From the NCBI GenBank assembly GCA_023394615.1, contig JAEXAI010000016.1, forward strand, positions 310,001 to 374,000: 64,000 nucleotides of DNA, written 5' to 3'. The position numbers and the translations under genes are program-made. The stretch comes from Actinomycetes bacterium. Lineage in GTDB: Bacteria > Actinomycetota > Coriobacteriia > Coriobacteriales > Eggerthellaceae. Positions 17,723-26,519 of this stretch are shown piece by piece; the first letter of the stretch is position 1, and each line of letters starts with the position of its first letter. The notes below the pieces were generated by a model. It worked only from the letters and a program-made list of their open reading frames with translations, had not been told where the DNA came from and made no database searches.

Positions 17723-19006
17723 CTAACGTTGATTGCACCTTGCAAGCACCAAACATCCAGCACCCGCGATTAGAACGACCAGCGTACCGATTGCGAATGG
17801 TGTGAAATCGAAATCGCCTGTTTTCGGAGAAACTGTCGAGTTGGAAGCATACGCGACGCCAACAAACGGGTTAGCGCTAACATCTGAAACAGCTTCCGTC
17901 GAATCAACTGGTGTAGGCGCTACAACCTTATCTATCTGAACCGTGGTAGCAATAGCAGGATTCGTTTTGCCATCTTTGGTCTGCCAGGTAATGGCATCAG
18001 TCCCGGTGCCGATAATCTGGCCATAGCCATAATCAAGACCGCCTATGGTACCAACTTCGTAGCTCAGGATACCGGCACCATCAGGCGTTGATATTGTCGA
18101 ATTGATTATGGTAATCGTCCCGTAATTGTCTTTCTTTTCCATATTGCTGGAGATGATGGCTCCGCCAGGACCGGCAGCATTCACCTTCGAGTTGATGATT
18201 GAGACGCTTGCACTGCTCGAATTACCCGAATGCTGATCAGCGGCCATGATGCCATAGTTTCCGCCCACATTCCCTGTCGCAATAGTAGTAACTGCGGAAT
18301 TAGTGATGGTAATATGTCCACCATCCACATTTTTACCATTACCATAATCGTTTATTGCTGCAATTCCAGCATTCCAGTCCATGCTATTTTTTGCATTCGA
18401 AGTAACGTTGACTGTAGAACCGCTGATGTTCACGTCTCCACCTTCTGCAGCAATACCATAGGCACCGTTATTACTTGTGGCATTGACCGTGACGGTTGTG
18501 TCTTCGATATTGATATCACAGTTATCGACACCTGTAGAACAGGTCTCTATCGCCCCAGACAATTGCTTAACGTTCTCGGCGGTCACTTCGAGGCTGCCCT
18601 CCCCCGTAATCGTCAGATCCCCATCCGCGACATAAACTGCTGAACCATAGTGCTGGTCCGTATTTGCAGTCACCGTGTTCGTACCGGTAAGACCGATCGT
18701 CAGGTCACCTTTTGCTGCGATGGCACCGCCGTTGTAGTTGTTCAGTGCCATGTCGTTAGCCCCGTCCCATGACCATGTGCCGCCATTTGAGCCGCTTCCG
18801 CTCGAGGCTGTGGTGTAGTCGGCTCCCGCAACAGTCACCTCGCTCGCCGCAAAAGCCGGTAGAGGAGCCATTGTCAGGGCCAGAATCGCCGCAATCACGG
18901 CTTTCAGGGGCGCCCTTCGAAACAATCGCGTGATTTTGGCGGGCCGCGTCCGCGGTTGTGCTCGCCCACCCTTCACTGTTCTCGTGTGTTGTGCTTGATG
19001 TAGCAT
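17723..19006 (-). CDS. Sortase-anchored surface protein with repetitive beta domain
   Basis: 427-aa exported wall protein. The N-terminus has a long basic region and a hydrophobic core ending at PAFAAS near residue 54, a signal peptide. The body is rich in short V-T/N-I repeats (VTITN, INISGSTVNV, ITNSAVTTI), the pattern of a right-handed beta-helix or carbohydrate-binding module. The C-terminus is a sorting signal: SPKTG at 393-397 (variant of LPxTG), a hydrophobic helix, and a short Arg-containing tail. AAGGGG lies 7 nt before the ATG. It sits alone inside the split S10 operon, with its own terminator. Ligand unknown. Confidence 0.8.
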   Translation of the reverse strand: MLHQAQHTRTVKGGRAQPRTRPAKITRLFRRAPLKAVIAAILALTMAPLPAFAASEVTVAGADYTTASSGSGSNGGTWSWDGANDMALNNYNGGAIAAKGDLTIGLTGTNTVTANTDQHYGSAVYVADGDLTITGEGSLEVTAENVKQLSGAIETCSTGVDNCDINIEDTTVTVNATSNNGAYGIAAEGGDVNISGSTVNVTSNAKNSMDWNAGIAAINDYGNGKNVDGGHITITNSAVTTIATGNVGGNYGIMAADQHSGNSSSASVSIINSKVNAAGPGGAIISSNMEKKDNYGTITIINSTISTPDGAGILSYEVGTIGGLDYGYGQIIGTGTDAITWQTKDGKTNPAIATTVQIDKVVAPTPVDSTEAVSDVSANPFVGVAYASNSTVSPKTGDFDFTPFAIGTLVVLIAGAGCLVLARCNQR

Positions 19007-19338
19007 AACCGACCCCTTTCCCTATCCGTACGCAGTGACGATACGCCGCTACATTACGTTTTCTATAACAATCACCTTCAATACGTTTTTCATATCCAAC
19101 CTGCGATTTTTTTCCATCGTATCACGCGCGCGCGATGGAGGTAGTTCGAAACCGCAAGTCTACCCCACACCTACCCCCAACCTATCCCGATTCTATCCCG
19201 CCCGCTCGGATTCACTACGCCGAACCGGGCTTTCGCCCAGACCGGAAATTGATTGTTGAAGCGTATGCATCCCCGCGCCGATGAAATGCAAATGGGGGTT
19301 TGGCGGCGAGCGACAGGCTATGATGGTCTTACGTTATC
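19007..19338. promoter_or_regulatory. Divergent intergenic region
   Basis: 332 bp between the divergent surface-protein and glycosyltransferase genes. It must hold both promoters, but I see no consensus pair. 19114-19138 is an inverted repeat CCATCG...CGATGG enclosing an alternating CG run (CGCGCGCGCG). No coding potential recognised. Confidence 0.4.
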
Positions 19339-20958
19339 ATGTCCGTTATGGAAAACAATGATCCCAAAAACGATAGTGCCACACAGATGCGAGCAGACGC
19401 GTATGAAGATGTAGCCGCTGATGCGGCAGCTTCTGCTCGCGCATCGCAGGTGGGGGCAGATGCGCAGGCGGACACAACTGCTGATCAGGTGCAATCGGAT
19501 GCGGCAGCGTCGCCTGAAGCAGTGCCATCGGTTGAAAGCACCACGACTCCGCGCCTTTCCCCGGTGGAAATCGGCAGCCGAAACCTTCAACTTTTCACGC
19601 AGCGCGAAGAGGCGAAACGCGAACTGAAGAAAACCGCGACAACCGATGCTCAAAAAGAGGCTGCGAAGTTTGGTTTTCGCGACGACTACAAACCCGAGCA
19701 TCCCACCATCCTCATACTGCACGCATCGGTTGGATCGGGCCACAGGAGCGCGGCTATCGCCATCGCCCAAGCTGTCGAGGAGTTGCGCGACTCGCAGGCC
19801 CCGGCCTTCCCCGACGGAGCGCCTTTGGACCCACAAACCAACGTGGAAGTGGCAGACATCCTGGCATGGGGCGCCCATGTGTTCAACGGGGACAAATCAG
19901 CATCGATGTTCACGGGGGCAACACGCCCCTTCTACGACATAACGTGGCGCTACGTTTTCACCGGACGTCTACTGTGGTCAGGAGGCACGTTTTTAAGCTA
20001 CATCATGTGGCGCAAATTCACGCGCTACATCGGTCACATCAAACCTATGGCGGTTATCGCGACCCATATTATGGGTGCAAACATGGCCTGCGGGGCGCGC
20101 ATCATCTGCAAGCAAGACTACCCTATTGTCTGCGTGCCTACCGACTATGAAACAGAAGGTCTGTGGCCCCACAAAGCCGCCGACTGCTTTTGCGTGGCAA
20201 CCGAATCGATGGCGGAGACTCTGCGCGCGCGTCGCATCTGCGAAGATCGCATCGCCATCACGGGCATTCCGACGCGCATCGACTTTACCCGCACCTACAA
20301 TGCGGCACAAGTGCGCGAGAACCTTGGGCTTCCCCAAGACAAAAAACTCGTGCTGGCCCTAGCTGGTGCCTATTTGCAGCAACCTTACGTGAATTTTAGG
20401 GAAACGCTCAATGATGCTATCCCTTCCCTGAACGCACATCCCAACATGCATTTGGTGGTAGTGTGCGGCAAGGATGCCGAATACGCCCAGAAGCTGCGCG
20501 AAATGTGCGCTGAGTGCAATCTGGCAAACGTGACCGTGATGGAATATGTGACGGAAATGGCCAAGCTGATGGCCGCAAGCGACCTGATCATCTGCAAATC
20601 AGGGGGACTGACCGTCACGGAGTGCCTGTGCGTGGAAACACCGATGATATTGGTAGGGCGCGCCTACGGCCAGGAAAAGGTAAACGTCGATTTGCTGACC
20701 AGCAGCGGATGCGCTATGCACGTGACCACGACGCGCGAGCTAATCGACGCATTGAACCTGGTAAGCGACCACCCGGAGCGCATGGAGAGCATGGTGGTGA
20801 ATTCGCGCCTTCTGCGCAGACCCCATGCCGCTGAAGATATCGCGAAAAAAGCACTGGCGCTGTCCACTATTCCAGTCGACAAAGTGCTGAGCACACGCCC
20901 GCAGCATGGATGGATATTCATGTTCTATTGGGGCGACAAGCCCGCACACATCAGATAA
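19339..20958 (+). CDS. MGDG-synthase/UgtP-like glycosyltransferase
   Basis: 539 aa. After an alanine/acidic low-complexity N-terminus (about 1-110) comes the MGDG synthase domain with ILHASVGSGHRSAAIAIAQA near residue 130. The GT28-type C-terminal domain follows, with VVVCGKDAEYA, SDLIICKSGGLTVTECLC and GQEKVN for nucleotide-sugar binding. Relatives transfer glucose or galactose to diacylglycerol to make membrane glycolipids, so a cytoplasmic-face membrane role is likely; the sugar and acceptor cannot be told. No clear SD is visible; an ATG three codons later is an alternative start. A bidirectional terminator separates it from rplW. Confidence 0.8.
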   Translation: MSVMENNDPKNDSATQMRADAYEDVAADAAASARASQVGADAQADTTADQVQSDAAASPEAVPSVESTTTPRLSPVEIGSRNLQLFTQREEAKRELKKTATTDAQKEAAKFGFRDDYKPEHPTILILHASVGSGHRSAAIAIAQAVEELRDSQAPAFPDGAPLDPQTNVEVADILAWGAHVFNGDKSASMFTGATRPFYDITWRYVFTGRLLWSGGTFLSYIMWRKFTRYIGHIKPMAVIATHIMGANMACGARIICKQDYPIVCVPTDYETEGLWPHKAADCFCVATESMAETLRARRICEDRIAITGIPTRIDFTRTYNAAQVRENLGLPQDKKLVLALAGAYLQQPYVNFRETLNDAIPSLNAHPNMHLVVVCGKDAEYAQKLREMCAECNLANVTVMEYVTEMAKLMAASDLIICKSGGLTVTECLCVETPMILVGRAYGQEKVNVDLLTSSGCAMHVTTTRELIDALNLVSDHPERMESMVVNSRLLRRPHAAEDIAKKALALSTIPVDKVLSTRPQHGWIFMFYWGDKPAHIR

Positions 20959-21000
20959 GTCCCACCCCCTACTCAAACTTTTCCAATCATAGAATAAAAC

Positions 21001-21035
21001 AAGCCCCCCGACTCTTTCGAATCGAGGGGCTTTTG
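21001..21035. terminator. Bidirectional terminator between glycosyltransferase and rplW
   Basis: AAGCCCC (21001-21007) pairs with GGGGCTT (21026-21032), and inner CGA/TCG extends the stem. TTTTGTTT follows on the plus strand and TTGTTTTATT on the minus strand. It also ends the rpsL-rplW transcript, confirming that rplB needs its own promoter. Confidence 0.75.
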
Positions 21036-21083
21036 TTTCGCAACTTTCAGGTTATCTGACTGCCTCAAAAACAGTCAAACGGC

Positions 21084-21371
21084 TTAGTTGTTGGCAAACA
21101 GCTCGATGCTGTCGCCTTCCTTCAACGTCACCATGGCCTTTTTCCAAGAACGCGTCAGACCTTTCTGGTAGCGCACGCGCTTGGGCTTGGACTTCACGTT
21201 GATAACGTTCACCTTGACGACCTTCACATCGAAGATAGCCTCGATAGCTTGCGCGATTTCCACCTTGTTGGCAGCTTTGGCAACCTCAAAGGTATACTTG
21301 TTCTCGCTCATCATGTCGTAGCTATGCTCCGAGATGATGGGGCGGACGATTACTTCGCGGGGATCCTTCAT
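21084..21371 (-). CDS. rplW: 50S ribosomal protein L23
   Basis: 95-aa exit-tunnel protein that docks trigger factor and SRP. VIVRPIISEHSYDMMSENKYTF and the C-terminal KPKRVRYQKGLTRSWKKA segment identify it. Its ATG overlaps the rplD stop (TAATG). It is the last gene before the break in the S10 operon, followed by a terminator rather than rplB. Confidence 0.96.
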   Translation of the reverse strand: MKDPREVIVRPIISEHSYDMMSENKYTFEVAKAANKVEIAQAIEAIFDVKVVKVNVINVKSKPKRVRYQKGLTRSWKKAMVTLKEGDSIELFANN

Positions 21372-21994
21372 TATGCAAGCACCTCCTCGATGCGATTCAG
21401 GGCGTCACCGGAAAATACGAGCGCCTTGTTGTCGATAAAATCGTAGGTGTTGCTCTCAGCAACCGGAATGCAGGTGACCTGCGGAAGGTTGCGGAAGCTC
21501 AAGTACGTGTTTACATCGTCGTCGTTGATAACGACGGTGCAACGGCCTTCCACGCCCAAGGCCTTCAAGCAAGCCACCGCATCTTTGGTGCGGGGCTCCT
21601 GAAAACCGAAGGTATCCACTACGAAGAATTGGTTGTCGCGAATCTTCGCAGACAGAGCCGAACGCATGGCCAGCTTGACGACCTTCTTCGGTACCTTCAT
21701 GTCGTAGCTGCGGGTATGCGGTCCGAAAACCGTACCGCCGCCAACCCACTGAGGTGCGCGGATTGTGCCCTGACGAGCGCGACCGGTACCCTTCTGGCGC
21801 CACGGCTTTTTGCCGCCGCCGCGAACCTGCCCGCGAGTCTTGGTGTTATGAGTGCCCTGCCTCCAGGACGCACGCTGCGCGCGAACCACTTCGTGCATAG
21901 CGTGAACGTTCGGCTCGATGCCGAACACGTCAGCATTCAGGTCTGCAGATTTGACCTTCTTGCCGCTGACGTTTTTCACTTCGATACTTGCCAT
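21371..21994 (-). CDS. rplD: 50S ribosomal protein L4
   Basis: 207-aa exit-tunnel protein, an autogenous regulator of the S10 operon in enterobacteria. It contains RAQRASWRQGTHNTKTRG, KPWRQKGTGRARQG and the FGPHTRSYDMKVPKK segment. The ATG at 21994 has GAGGAG upstream and gives the usual N-terminus; the longer frame is rejected. Confidence 0.96.
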   Translation of the reverse strand: MASIEVKNVSGKKVKSADLNADVFGIEPNVHAMHEVVRAQRASWRQGTHNTKTRGQVRGGGKKPWRQKGTGRARQGTIRAPQWVGGGTVFGPHTRSYDMKVPKKVVKLAMRSALSAKIRDNQFFVVDTFGFQEPRTKDAVACLKALGVEGRCTVVINDDDVNTYLSFRNLPQVTCIPVAESNTYDFIDNKALVFSGDALNRIEEVLA

Positions 21995-22016
21995 ATTCAG
22001 TAAACTCCTCGGGTCT

Positions 22017-22637
22017 TTATGCCAAACGCACGCGAACCATGGCGTTTTTGCCGCCCGGCACCGCACCCTTGACCAAAATCAGGTTCTGTTCTTCGTCGAC
22101 TTTGACGACTTCAAGGTTCTTGGTGGTCACCGTGTCGCAGCCCATGTGCCCCGGGAGGCGCACACCTTTGAACACGCGCGATGGGGTGGCGCACTGGCCT
22201 ACAGAGCCCGGAGCGCGATGGAAATGCGCACCGTGTCCACCAGGGCCGCCCTTAAATCCGTAGCGGCGCATAACACCGGCGAAACCTTTGCCCTTAGACG
22301 TACCAGTGACATCAACCAGCTTTGCTTCCGCAAAGTTCGCCACGGTCACCTTGTCGCCAGCTTTATACTCAGCGGCAGACTCGACGCGGGCCTCGCGAAG
22401 ATGGCGCACCGGCTCGGTGCCCAGCTTTGCAAAGTGTCCGGCCATAGGCTTGTTCACCTTTTTCGGCTTTATAGCACCGAATCCCAGCTGAACAGCTTCG
22501 TAACCGTCTGTCTCTTTGGTCTTCACTTGGCAGATGGTGTTCGGCTCAGCCAGAATCACCGTGACGGGCAACTGGCGCTCGCCGTCTGCGTAAACCTGGG
22601 TCATGCCCAGCTTCGTTCCATAAATAACGTTTATCAT
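22017..22637 (-). CDS. rplC: 50S ribosomal protein L3
   Basis: 206-aa protein near the peptidyl-transferase centre. MINVIYGTKLGMTQVY at the start, KGKGFAGVMRRYGFKGGPGG and the GHMG motif are diagnostic. A GTG three codons upstream abuts the GGGGA, whereas the ATG at 22637 has normal 8-nt spacing, so I use the ATG. Confidence 0.96.
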   Translation of the reverse strand: MINVIYGTKLGMTQVYADGERQLPVTVILAEPNTICQVKTKETDGYEAVQLGFGAIKPKKVNKPMAGHFAKLGTEPVRHLREARVESAAEYKAGDKVTVANFAEAKLVDVTGTSKGKGFAGVMRRYGFKGGPGGHGAHFHRAPGSVGQCATPSRVFKGVRLPGHMGCDTVTTKNLEVVKVDEEQNLILVKGAVPGGKNAMVRVRLA

Positions 22638-22650
22638 GCTTTTCACTCCC

Positions 22651-22959
22651 CTACAGCTTGATCTCGATGTCGACGCCAGCGGGAAGATCGAGGCGCATCA
22701 GGGAATCGACCGTGTTGGGGGTCGGCTCCAGGATGTCGATCAGACGCTTGTGCGTACGCATCTCGAACTGCTCACGCGAGTCCTTGTCCACATGCGGACC
22801 TTTGACAACGCAATACATATTGCGCTCGGTCGGCAGGGGAATAGGACCGGAAACCTTTGCACCGGTCTTCTGGGCGGTATCGACGATGAGCTTGGTGGAC
22901 TGATCCACAATCTCATGATCGTAGCCCTTCAGGCGGATGCGAATCTTTTGACTAGCCAC
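22651..22959 (-). CDS. rpsJ: 30S ribosomal protein S10
   Basis: 102 aa, also the NusE transcription antitermination factor. IRIRLKGYDHEIVDQSTKLIV (first 20 read IRIRLKGYDHEIVDQSTKLI) and the LPTERNMYCVVKGPHVDKDS region are diagnostic. The start is GTG (22959-22957) with GGAGG 8 nt upstream. Directly downstream of fusA; no tuf intervenes. Confidence 0.96.
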   Translation of the reverse strand: MASQKIRIRLKGYDHEIVDQSTKLIVDTAQKTGAKVSGPIPLPTERNMYCVVKGPHVDKDSREQFEMRTHKRLIDILEPTPNTVDSLMRLDLPAGVDIEIKL

Positions 22960-23004
22960 TTATTTTACCTCCGTTAAACAGCGTCTCGCTTCAGCCATCA
23001 GGCT

Positions 23005-25107
23005 CTAAGCGTTACCGCCAGCCTTGCTGATGATTTCTTCTGCCACATTCTTGGGAACCGGCTCATACGAATCGAACTGCATCGTATACGAAGCACGGCC
23101 CTGCGTGCCCGAACGCAAGTCGGTTGCATAACCGAACATCTCGCTCAGCGGCACACGAGCGTTGATGACTTTCGCGTTGCCGCGATCGCCCATACCCTGA
23201 ATCTGACCACGACGGCTGGACAAGTTGCCCATCACATCGCCCATGTATTCCTCGGGTGTTTCCACCTCAACAGCCATCATAGGCTCAAGAATCACCGGGC
23301 TCGATTTTTTCAGAGCGTTCTTGAAAGCCATGGAACCTGCAACCTTGAATGCCGCCTCAGAAGAGTCGACCTCATGGTAGGAACCGTCGACCAACTGAAC
23401 TTTCACGTCCACAACCGGGTATCCGGCCAAAACGCCATTGTTCAGGGCCTCTTGGATGCCCTTGTCCACAGGAGTGATGAATTCTTTGGGAATTGCACCG
23501 CCCACGATCTTGTTCTCGAACTCGTAGCCGTCGCCAGCTTCCTGCGGAATGAGGTTGATAACCGCATCGCCGTACTGACCGCGACCGCCGGACTGACGGA
23601 CAAATTTGCCCTGTACGTTGTCGACTTCCTTGGTAGCCGTCTCACGATAGGCAACTTGGGGTTTACCGACGTTGGCGTCCACCTTGAATTCACGCAGCAA
23701 ACGGTCGACGATAATCTCCAAATGGAGCTCGCCCATGCCTGCGATGATGGTCTGACCGGTTTCCTCGTTGGTATGAACGCGGAATGTGGGGTCCTCTTCA
23801 GCAAGCTTCTGCAGCGCAACACCCAGCTTGTCCTGCTCGGCCTTGGTCTTCGGCTCGATGGCCACGTCGATGACAGGATCAGGGAATTCCATGGACTCAA
23901 GCACGATAGGAGCATCCTCTTCGCACAGCGTATCGCCAGTCGTGGTGTCTTTCAGACCCACAGCAGCGATAATGTCGCCAGCAAAGCACTCGTCGATGTC
24001 GACTCGCTGGTTTGAATTCATTTCCAGCAAACGACCGATGCGCTCTTTTTTGTCCTTCGTAGCGTTCGTGACGTAGCTGCCAGCCTTCAGGCGACCAGAA
24101 TAGACGCGGAAGTAGGTGAGCTTGCCCACGAACGGGTCAGTCATAATCTTAAACGCGAGGGCGGCGAATGGGGCCTTTATGTCGGCCGGACGCTCGTCTT
24201 CCTCACCCGTGTCAGGATTCGTTCCCTTGATAGCGGGGACATCCAGCGGGCTGGGCAGATAATCGACCACCGCGTCGAGCAGTTCCTGCACACCCTTGTT
24301 CTTGTAGGCAGAGCCCACGAACACAGGGTGAATCTGGCAGGCGATAGTACCCTTGCGAATGGCATCTTTCAGCTCATCAACGCTGTAGTCTTCTTCCATC
24401 AGGACTTTTTCCATCAGGTTGTCATCACAGTCGGCAGCGGCCTCAACCAGATCGCTGCGATGCATCGTGGCTTCATCGAGGAATTCGTCGGGGATTGCAT
24501 CCATCGGCTCGGGGTAGGTCATGCCCTTGTCGTCGGCCTTGAAGTCCCATGCGGTCATGGTAACCAAGTCGATGACGCCCCAGAAGTTATCCTCAGCACC
24601 CATGGGCATCTGCGCCGGCACGGCGTTGGCGCCCAAACGGTCGCGCATGGTTTCGATAGCGTGGAAAAAGTCTGCGCCAATGCGGTCATATTTGTTGATG
24701 AACGCAATACGGGGAACGTTGTAACGATGAGCCTGACGCCATACGGTTTCAGACTGAGGCTGCACGCCGGCAACCGCATCGAAAACAGCAACGGCACCGT
24801 CGAGCACGCGCAGAGAACGCTCGACCTCGGCCGTGAAGTCCACGTGGCCCGGGGTGTCGATAATCTGAACGCGATAGTTCTCGCCGTCTTTGTCCCAATA
24901 GCAAGTAGTAGCAGCAGAGGTGATGGTTACGCCGCGTTCCTGCTCCTGGACCATCCAGTCCATGGTGGCAGCACCGTCGTGCACCTCGCCGATTTTATGG
25001 GTTTTACCCGTGTAATACAGAATACGCTCGGTCGTCGTAGTCTTGCCCGCATCAATGTGGGCCATGATGCCGATGTTACGCGTATCTTTCAGTGGAGTAC
25101 GAGCCAT
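23005..25107 (-). CDS. fusA: Elongation factor G
   Basis: 700-aa translocase GTPase. G1 AHIDAGKTTTTERILYYTG near residue 16, G2 region EQERGVTITSAAT, G3 DTPGHVDFTAEV, G4 NKYDRIGAD, then domains II-V ending in LRSGTQGRASYTMQFDSYE. Note G4 reads NKYD rather than the more common NKMD, a conservative change. Lies between rpsG and rpsJ; 44 bp follow before rpsJ, too short to hide tuf. Confidence 0.98.
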   Translation of the reverse strand: MARTPLKDTRNIGIMAHIDAGKTTTTERILYYTGKTHKIGEVHDGAATMDWMVQEQERGVTITSAATTCYWDKDGENYRVQIIDTPGHVDFTAEVERSLRVLDGAVAVFDAVAGVQPQSETVWRQAHRYNVPRIAFINKYDRIGADFFHAIETMRDRLGANAVPAQMPMGAEDNFWGVIDLVTMTAWDFKADDKGMTYPEPMDAIPDEFLDEATMHRSDLVEAAADCDDNLMEKVLMEEDYSVDELKDAIRKGTIACQIHPVFVGSAYKNKGVQELLDAVVDYLPSPLDVPAIKGTNPDTGEEDERPADIKAPFAALAFKIMTDPFVGKLTYFRVYSGRLKAGSYVTNATKDKKERIGRLLEMNSNQRVDIDECFAGDIIAAVGLKDTTTGDTLCEEDAPIVLESMEFPDPVIDVAIEPKTKAEQDKLGVALQKLAEEDPTFRVHTNEETGQTIIAGMGELHLEIIVDRLLREFKVDANVGKPQVAYRETATKEVDNVQGKFVRQSGGRGQYGDAVINLIPQEAGDGYEFENKIVGGAIPKEFITPVDKGIQEALNNGVLAGYPVVDVKVQLVDGSYHEVDSSEAAFKVAGSMAFKNALKKSSPVILEPMMAVEVETPEEYMGDVMGNLSSRRGQIQGMGDRGNAKVINARVPLSEMFGYATDLRSGTQGRASYTMQFDSYEPVPKNVAEEIISKAGGNA

Positions 25108-25125
25108 TCTAACACAACCGCCCTT

Positions 25126-25596
25126 CTACCAACGGTAGTGCGAGAACGCACGGTTAGATTCGGCCATTTTGTACAGGTCCTCGCGCTTCTTCACAGATGC
25201 GCCCTGATTTTCGGCGGCATCCATGATCTCGGCGGCTAGGCGCTGCTTCATGGTGTGTTCTTTGCGACCACGGGAAAAGTCGACGAGCCAACGGATAGCC
25301 AGCGTGGTTGCGCGGCGGGAGTTGACCTCCATGGGCACCTGATAGGTAGCGCCACCAACGCGCTTGGGCTTTACCTCCAGCGTGGGTCGAACGTTGTCCA
25401 TAGCCTTCTTGAACACGGACAGAGCATCTTGGCCGGTTTTCTCGGCCACGAGGTCGAACGCACCGTAGACGATGCCCTCGGCGGTGGATTTCTTACCATC
25501 CAACAATACTTTATTAATCAGCTGAGTGACCAGCCGGTTGTTATAAACGGCATCCGCCTGCACTTCACGGCGGGTTGCTGCTGCACGACGCGGCAT
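25126..25596 (-). CDS. rpsG: 30S ribosomal protein S7
   Basis: 156-aa 16S rRNA-binding protein that nucleates the 30S head. MPRRAAATRREVQADAVYNN and GGATYQVPMEVNSRRATTLA are diagnostic. AAAGGA precedes the ATG. 18 bp before fusA. Confidence 0.97.
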   Translation of the reverse strand: MPRRAAATRREVQADAVYNNRLVTQLINKVLLDGKKSTAEGIVYGAFDLVAEKTGQDALSVFKKAMDNVRPTLEVKPKRVGGATYQVPMEVNSRRATTLAIRWLVDFSRGRKEHTMKQRLAAEIMDAAENQGASVKKREDLYKMAESNRAFSHYRW

Positions 25597-25622
25597 AAAA
25601 CTTCCTTTCGTTAAACGGTTGA

Positions 25623-25997
25623 CTATTTCTTGGGCTTCTTGGCGCCGTAGCGGCTGCGGGCCTGCGCGCGATCATTCACGGCAGCGCAGTCAAGGGCAGC
25701 GCGGATTACTTTGTAACGAACGCCGGGGAGGTCTTTCACACGACCGCCACGGATGAGCACCATGCTGTGCTCCTGCAGGTTGTGACCGATGCCTGGGATA
25801 TAGGCAGTCACTTCCATGCCATTGACCAAACGAACGCGGCAGACCTTGCGCAGCGCCGAGTTCGGCTTTTTCGGGGTAGTGGTGTACACGCGGGTGCACA
25901 CGCCACGCTTCTGAGGGTTACCCTTCAGAGCCGGTGTCTTTTTCTTTTCGACCGACTTGTGGCGGCCCTTGCGGACCAACTGGTTAATAGTAGGCAA
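25623..25997 (-). CDS. rpsL: 30S ribosomal protein S12
   Basis: 124-aa decoding-centre protein; site of streptomycin-resistance mutations in relatives. PTINQLVRKGR at the start, TTTPKKPNSALRKVCRVRL and GGRVKDLPGVRYKVIRA are diagnostic. The frame is open 40 codons upstream, but the family N-terminus begins at a TTG (25997-25995) with AAGGAG 7 nt upstream, so TTG is taken as the start. Confidence 0.95.
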   Translation of the reverse strand: MPTINQLVRKGRHKSVEKKKTPALKGNPQKRGVCTRVYTTTPKKPNSALRKVCRVRLVNGMEVTAYIPGIGHNLQEHSMVLIRGGRVKDLPGVRYKVIRAALDCAAVNDRAQARSRYGAKKPKK

Positions 25998-26117
25998 ATC
26001 TTCACTCCTTTTCAGTATGCTGGCTCGAGTTCGGCAAACTTTATGCAAATGCCTCGCTCGGAAACCTTGCTTCGCCAACGTTTTCCGTGTTAACGTGTGC
26101 GTTCTGCAGTTACGCAC

Positions 26118-26185
26118 GCGAAAACAAGCGCCCCTTTGGGGACGCGAAGCGGTACTTTAGCATCCGCGAAAAAACGTGTCAAACG
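26118..26185 (-). promoter_or_regulatory. rpsL promoter and leader hairpin
   Basis: TTGACA (26182-26177), 17-bp spacer, TAAAGT (26159-26154) on the minus strand is a good sigma70-type promoter, giving a leader of about 150 nt. Near the 5' end of that leader 26128-26145 folds as GCG-CCCC / GGGG-CGC around TTT. A second possible promoter lies upstream: ATGCCG (26241-26236), 17 bp, TATAAA (26218-26213). Confidence 0.65.
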
Positions 26186-26211
26186 CCACGCATCCGGGTG
26201 TATCCATAGAC
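26186..26211 (-). promoter_or_regulatory. 26-bp ribosomal-operon leader element, copy 2
   Basis: Matches 24 of 26 positions with 16984-17009. Here it lies just upstream of the TTGACA box and just downstream of the alternative TATAAA box. The hexamers upstream of the two copies also resemble each other (TTGCCGCCGAAC against ATGCCGCTGAAC). The position relative to the promoter differs between copies. Confidence 0.55.
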
Positions 26212-26519
26212 TTTTATAGAGTTTATCCTGTTCAGCGGCATTTTGAAGTCAAGATTCCCAATTATTATGTGATGATTGATGACTTTCTTCTCCACAGTTC
26301 TGCCTCGAAGAGGGCCCCGTATGCGGCAGAGCACCCTTTTCGACGAGCGCGCGGTGTGTATCATCGACTCTTTCAGATGCTATCTTTGCCGTTATGGCGC
26401 ATGGGTAAGTTCTCCGCAGGTTTAACGGCATTGTCTCATCGGGCGTTTTCAATTCTGCGCCTCAAGTACAATATGATAGGCAGAACCACAATAGTTTCGA
26501 CATGATTGGGGGCAAGCAG

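Noticed and set aside
25998..26117. 40-codon N-terminal extension of rpsL
   Set aside because: The TTG at 25997 has a good SD and gives the canonical S12 start; the extension crosses the leader.
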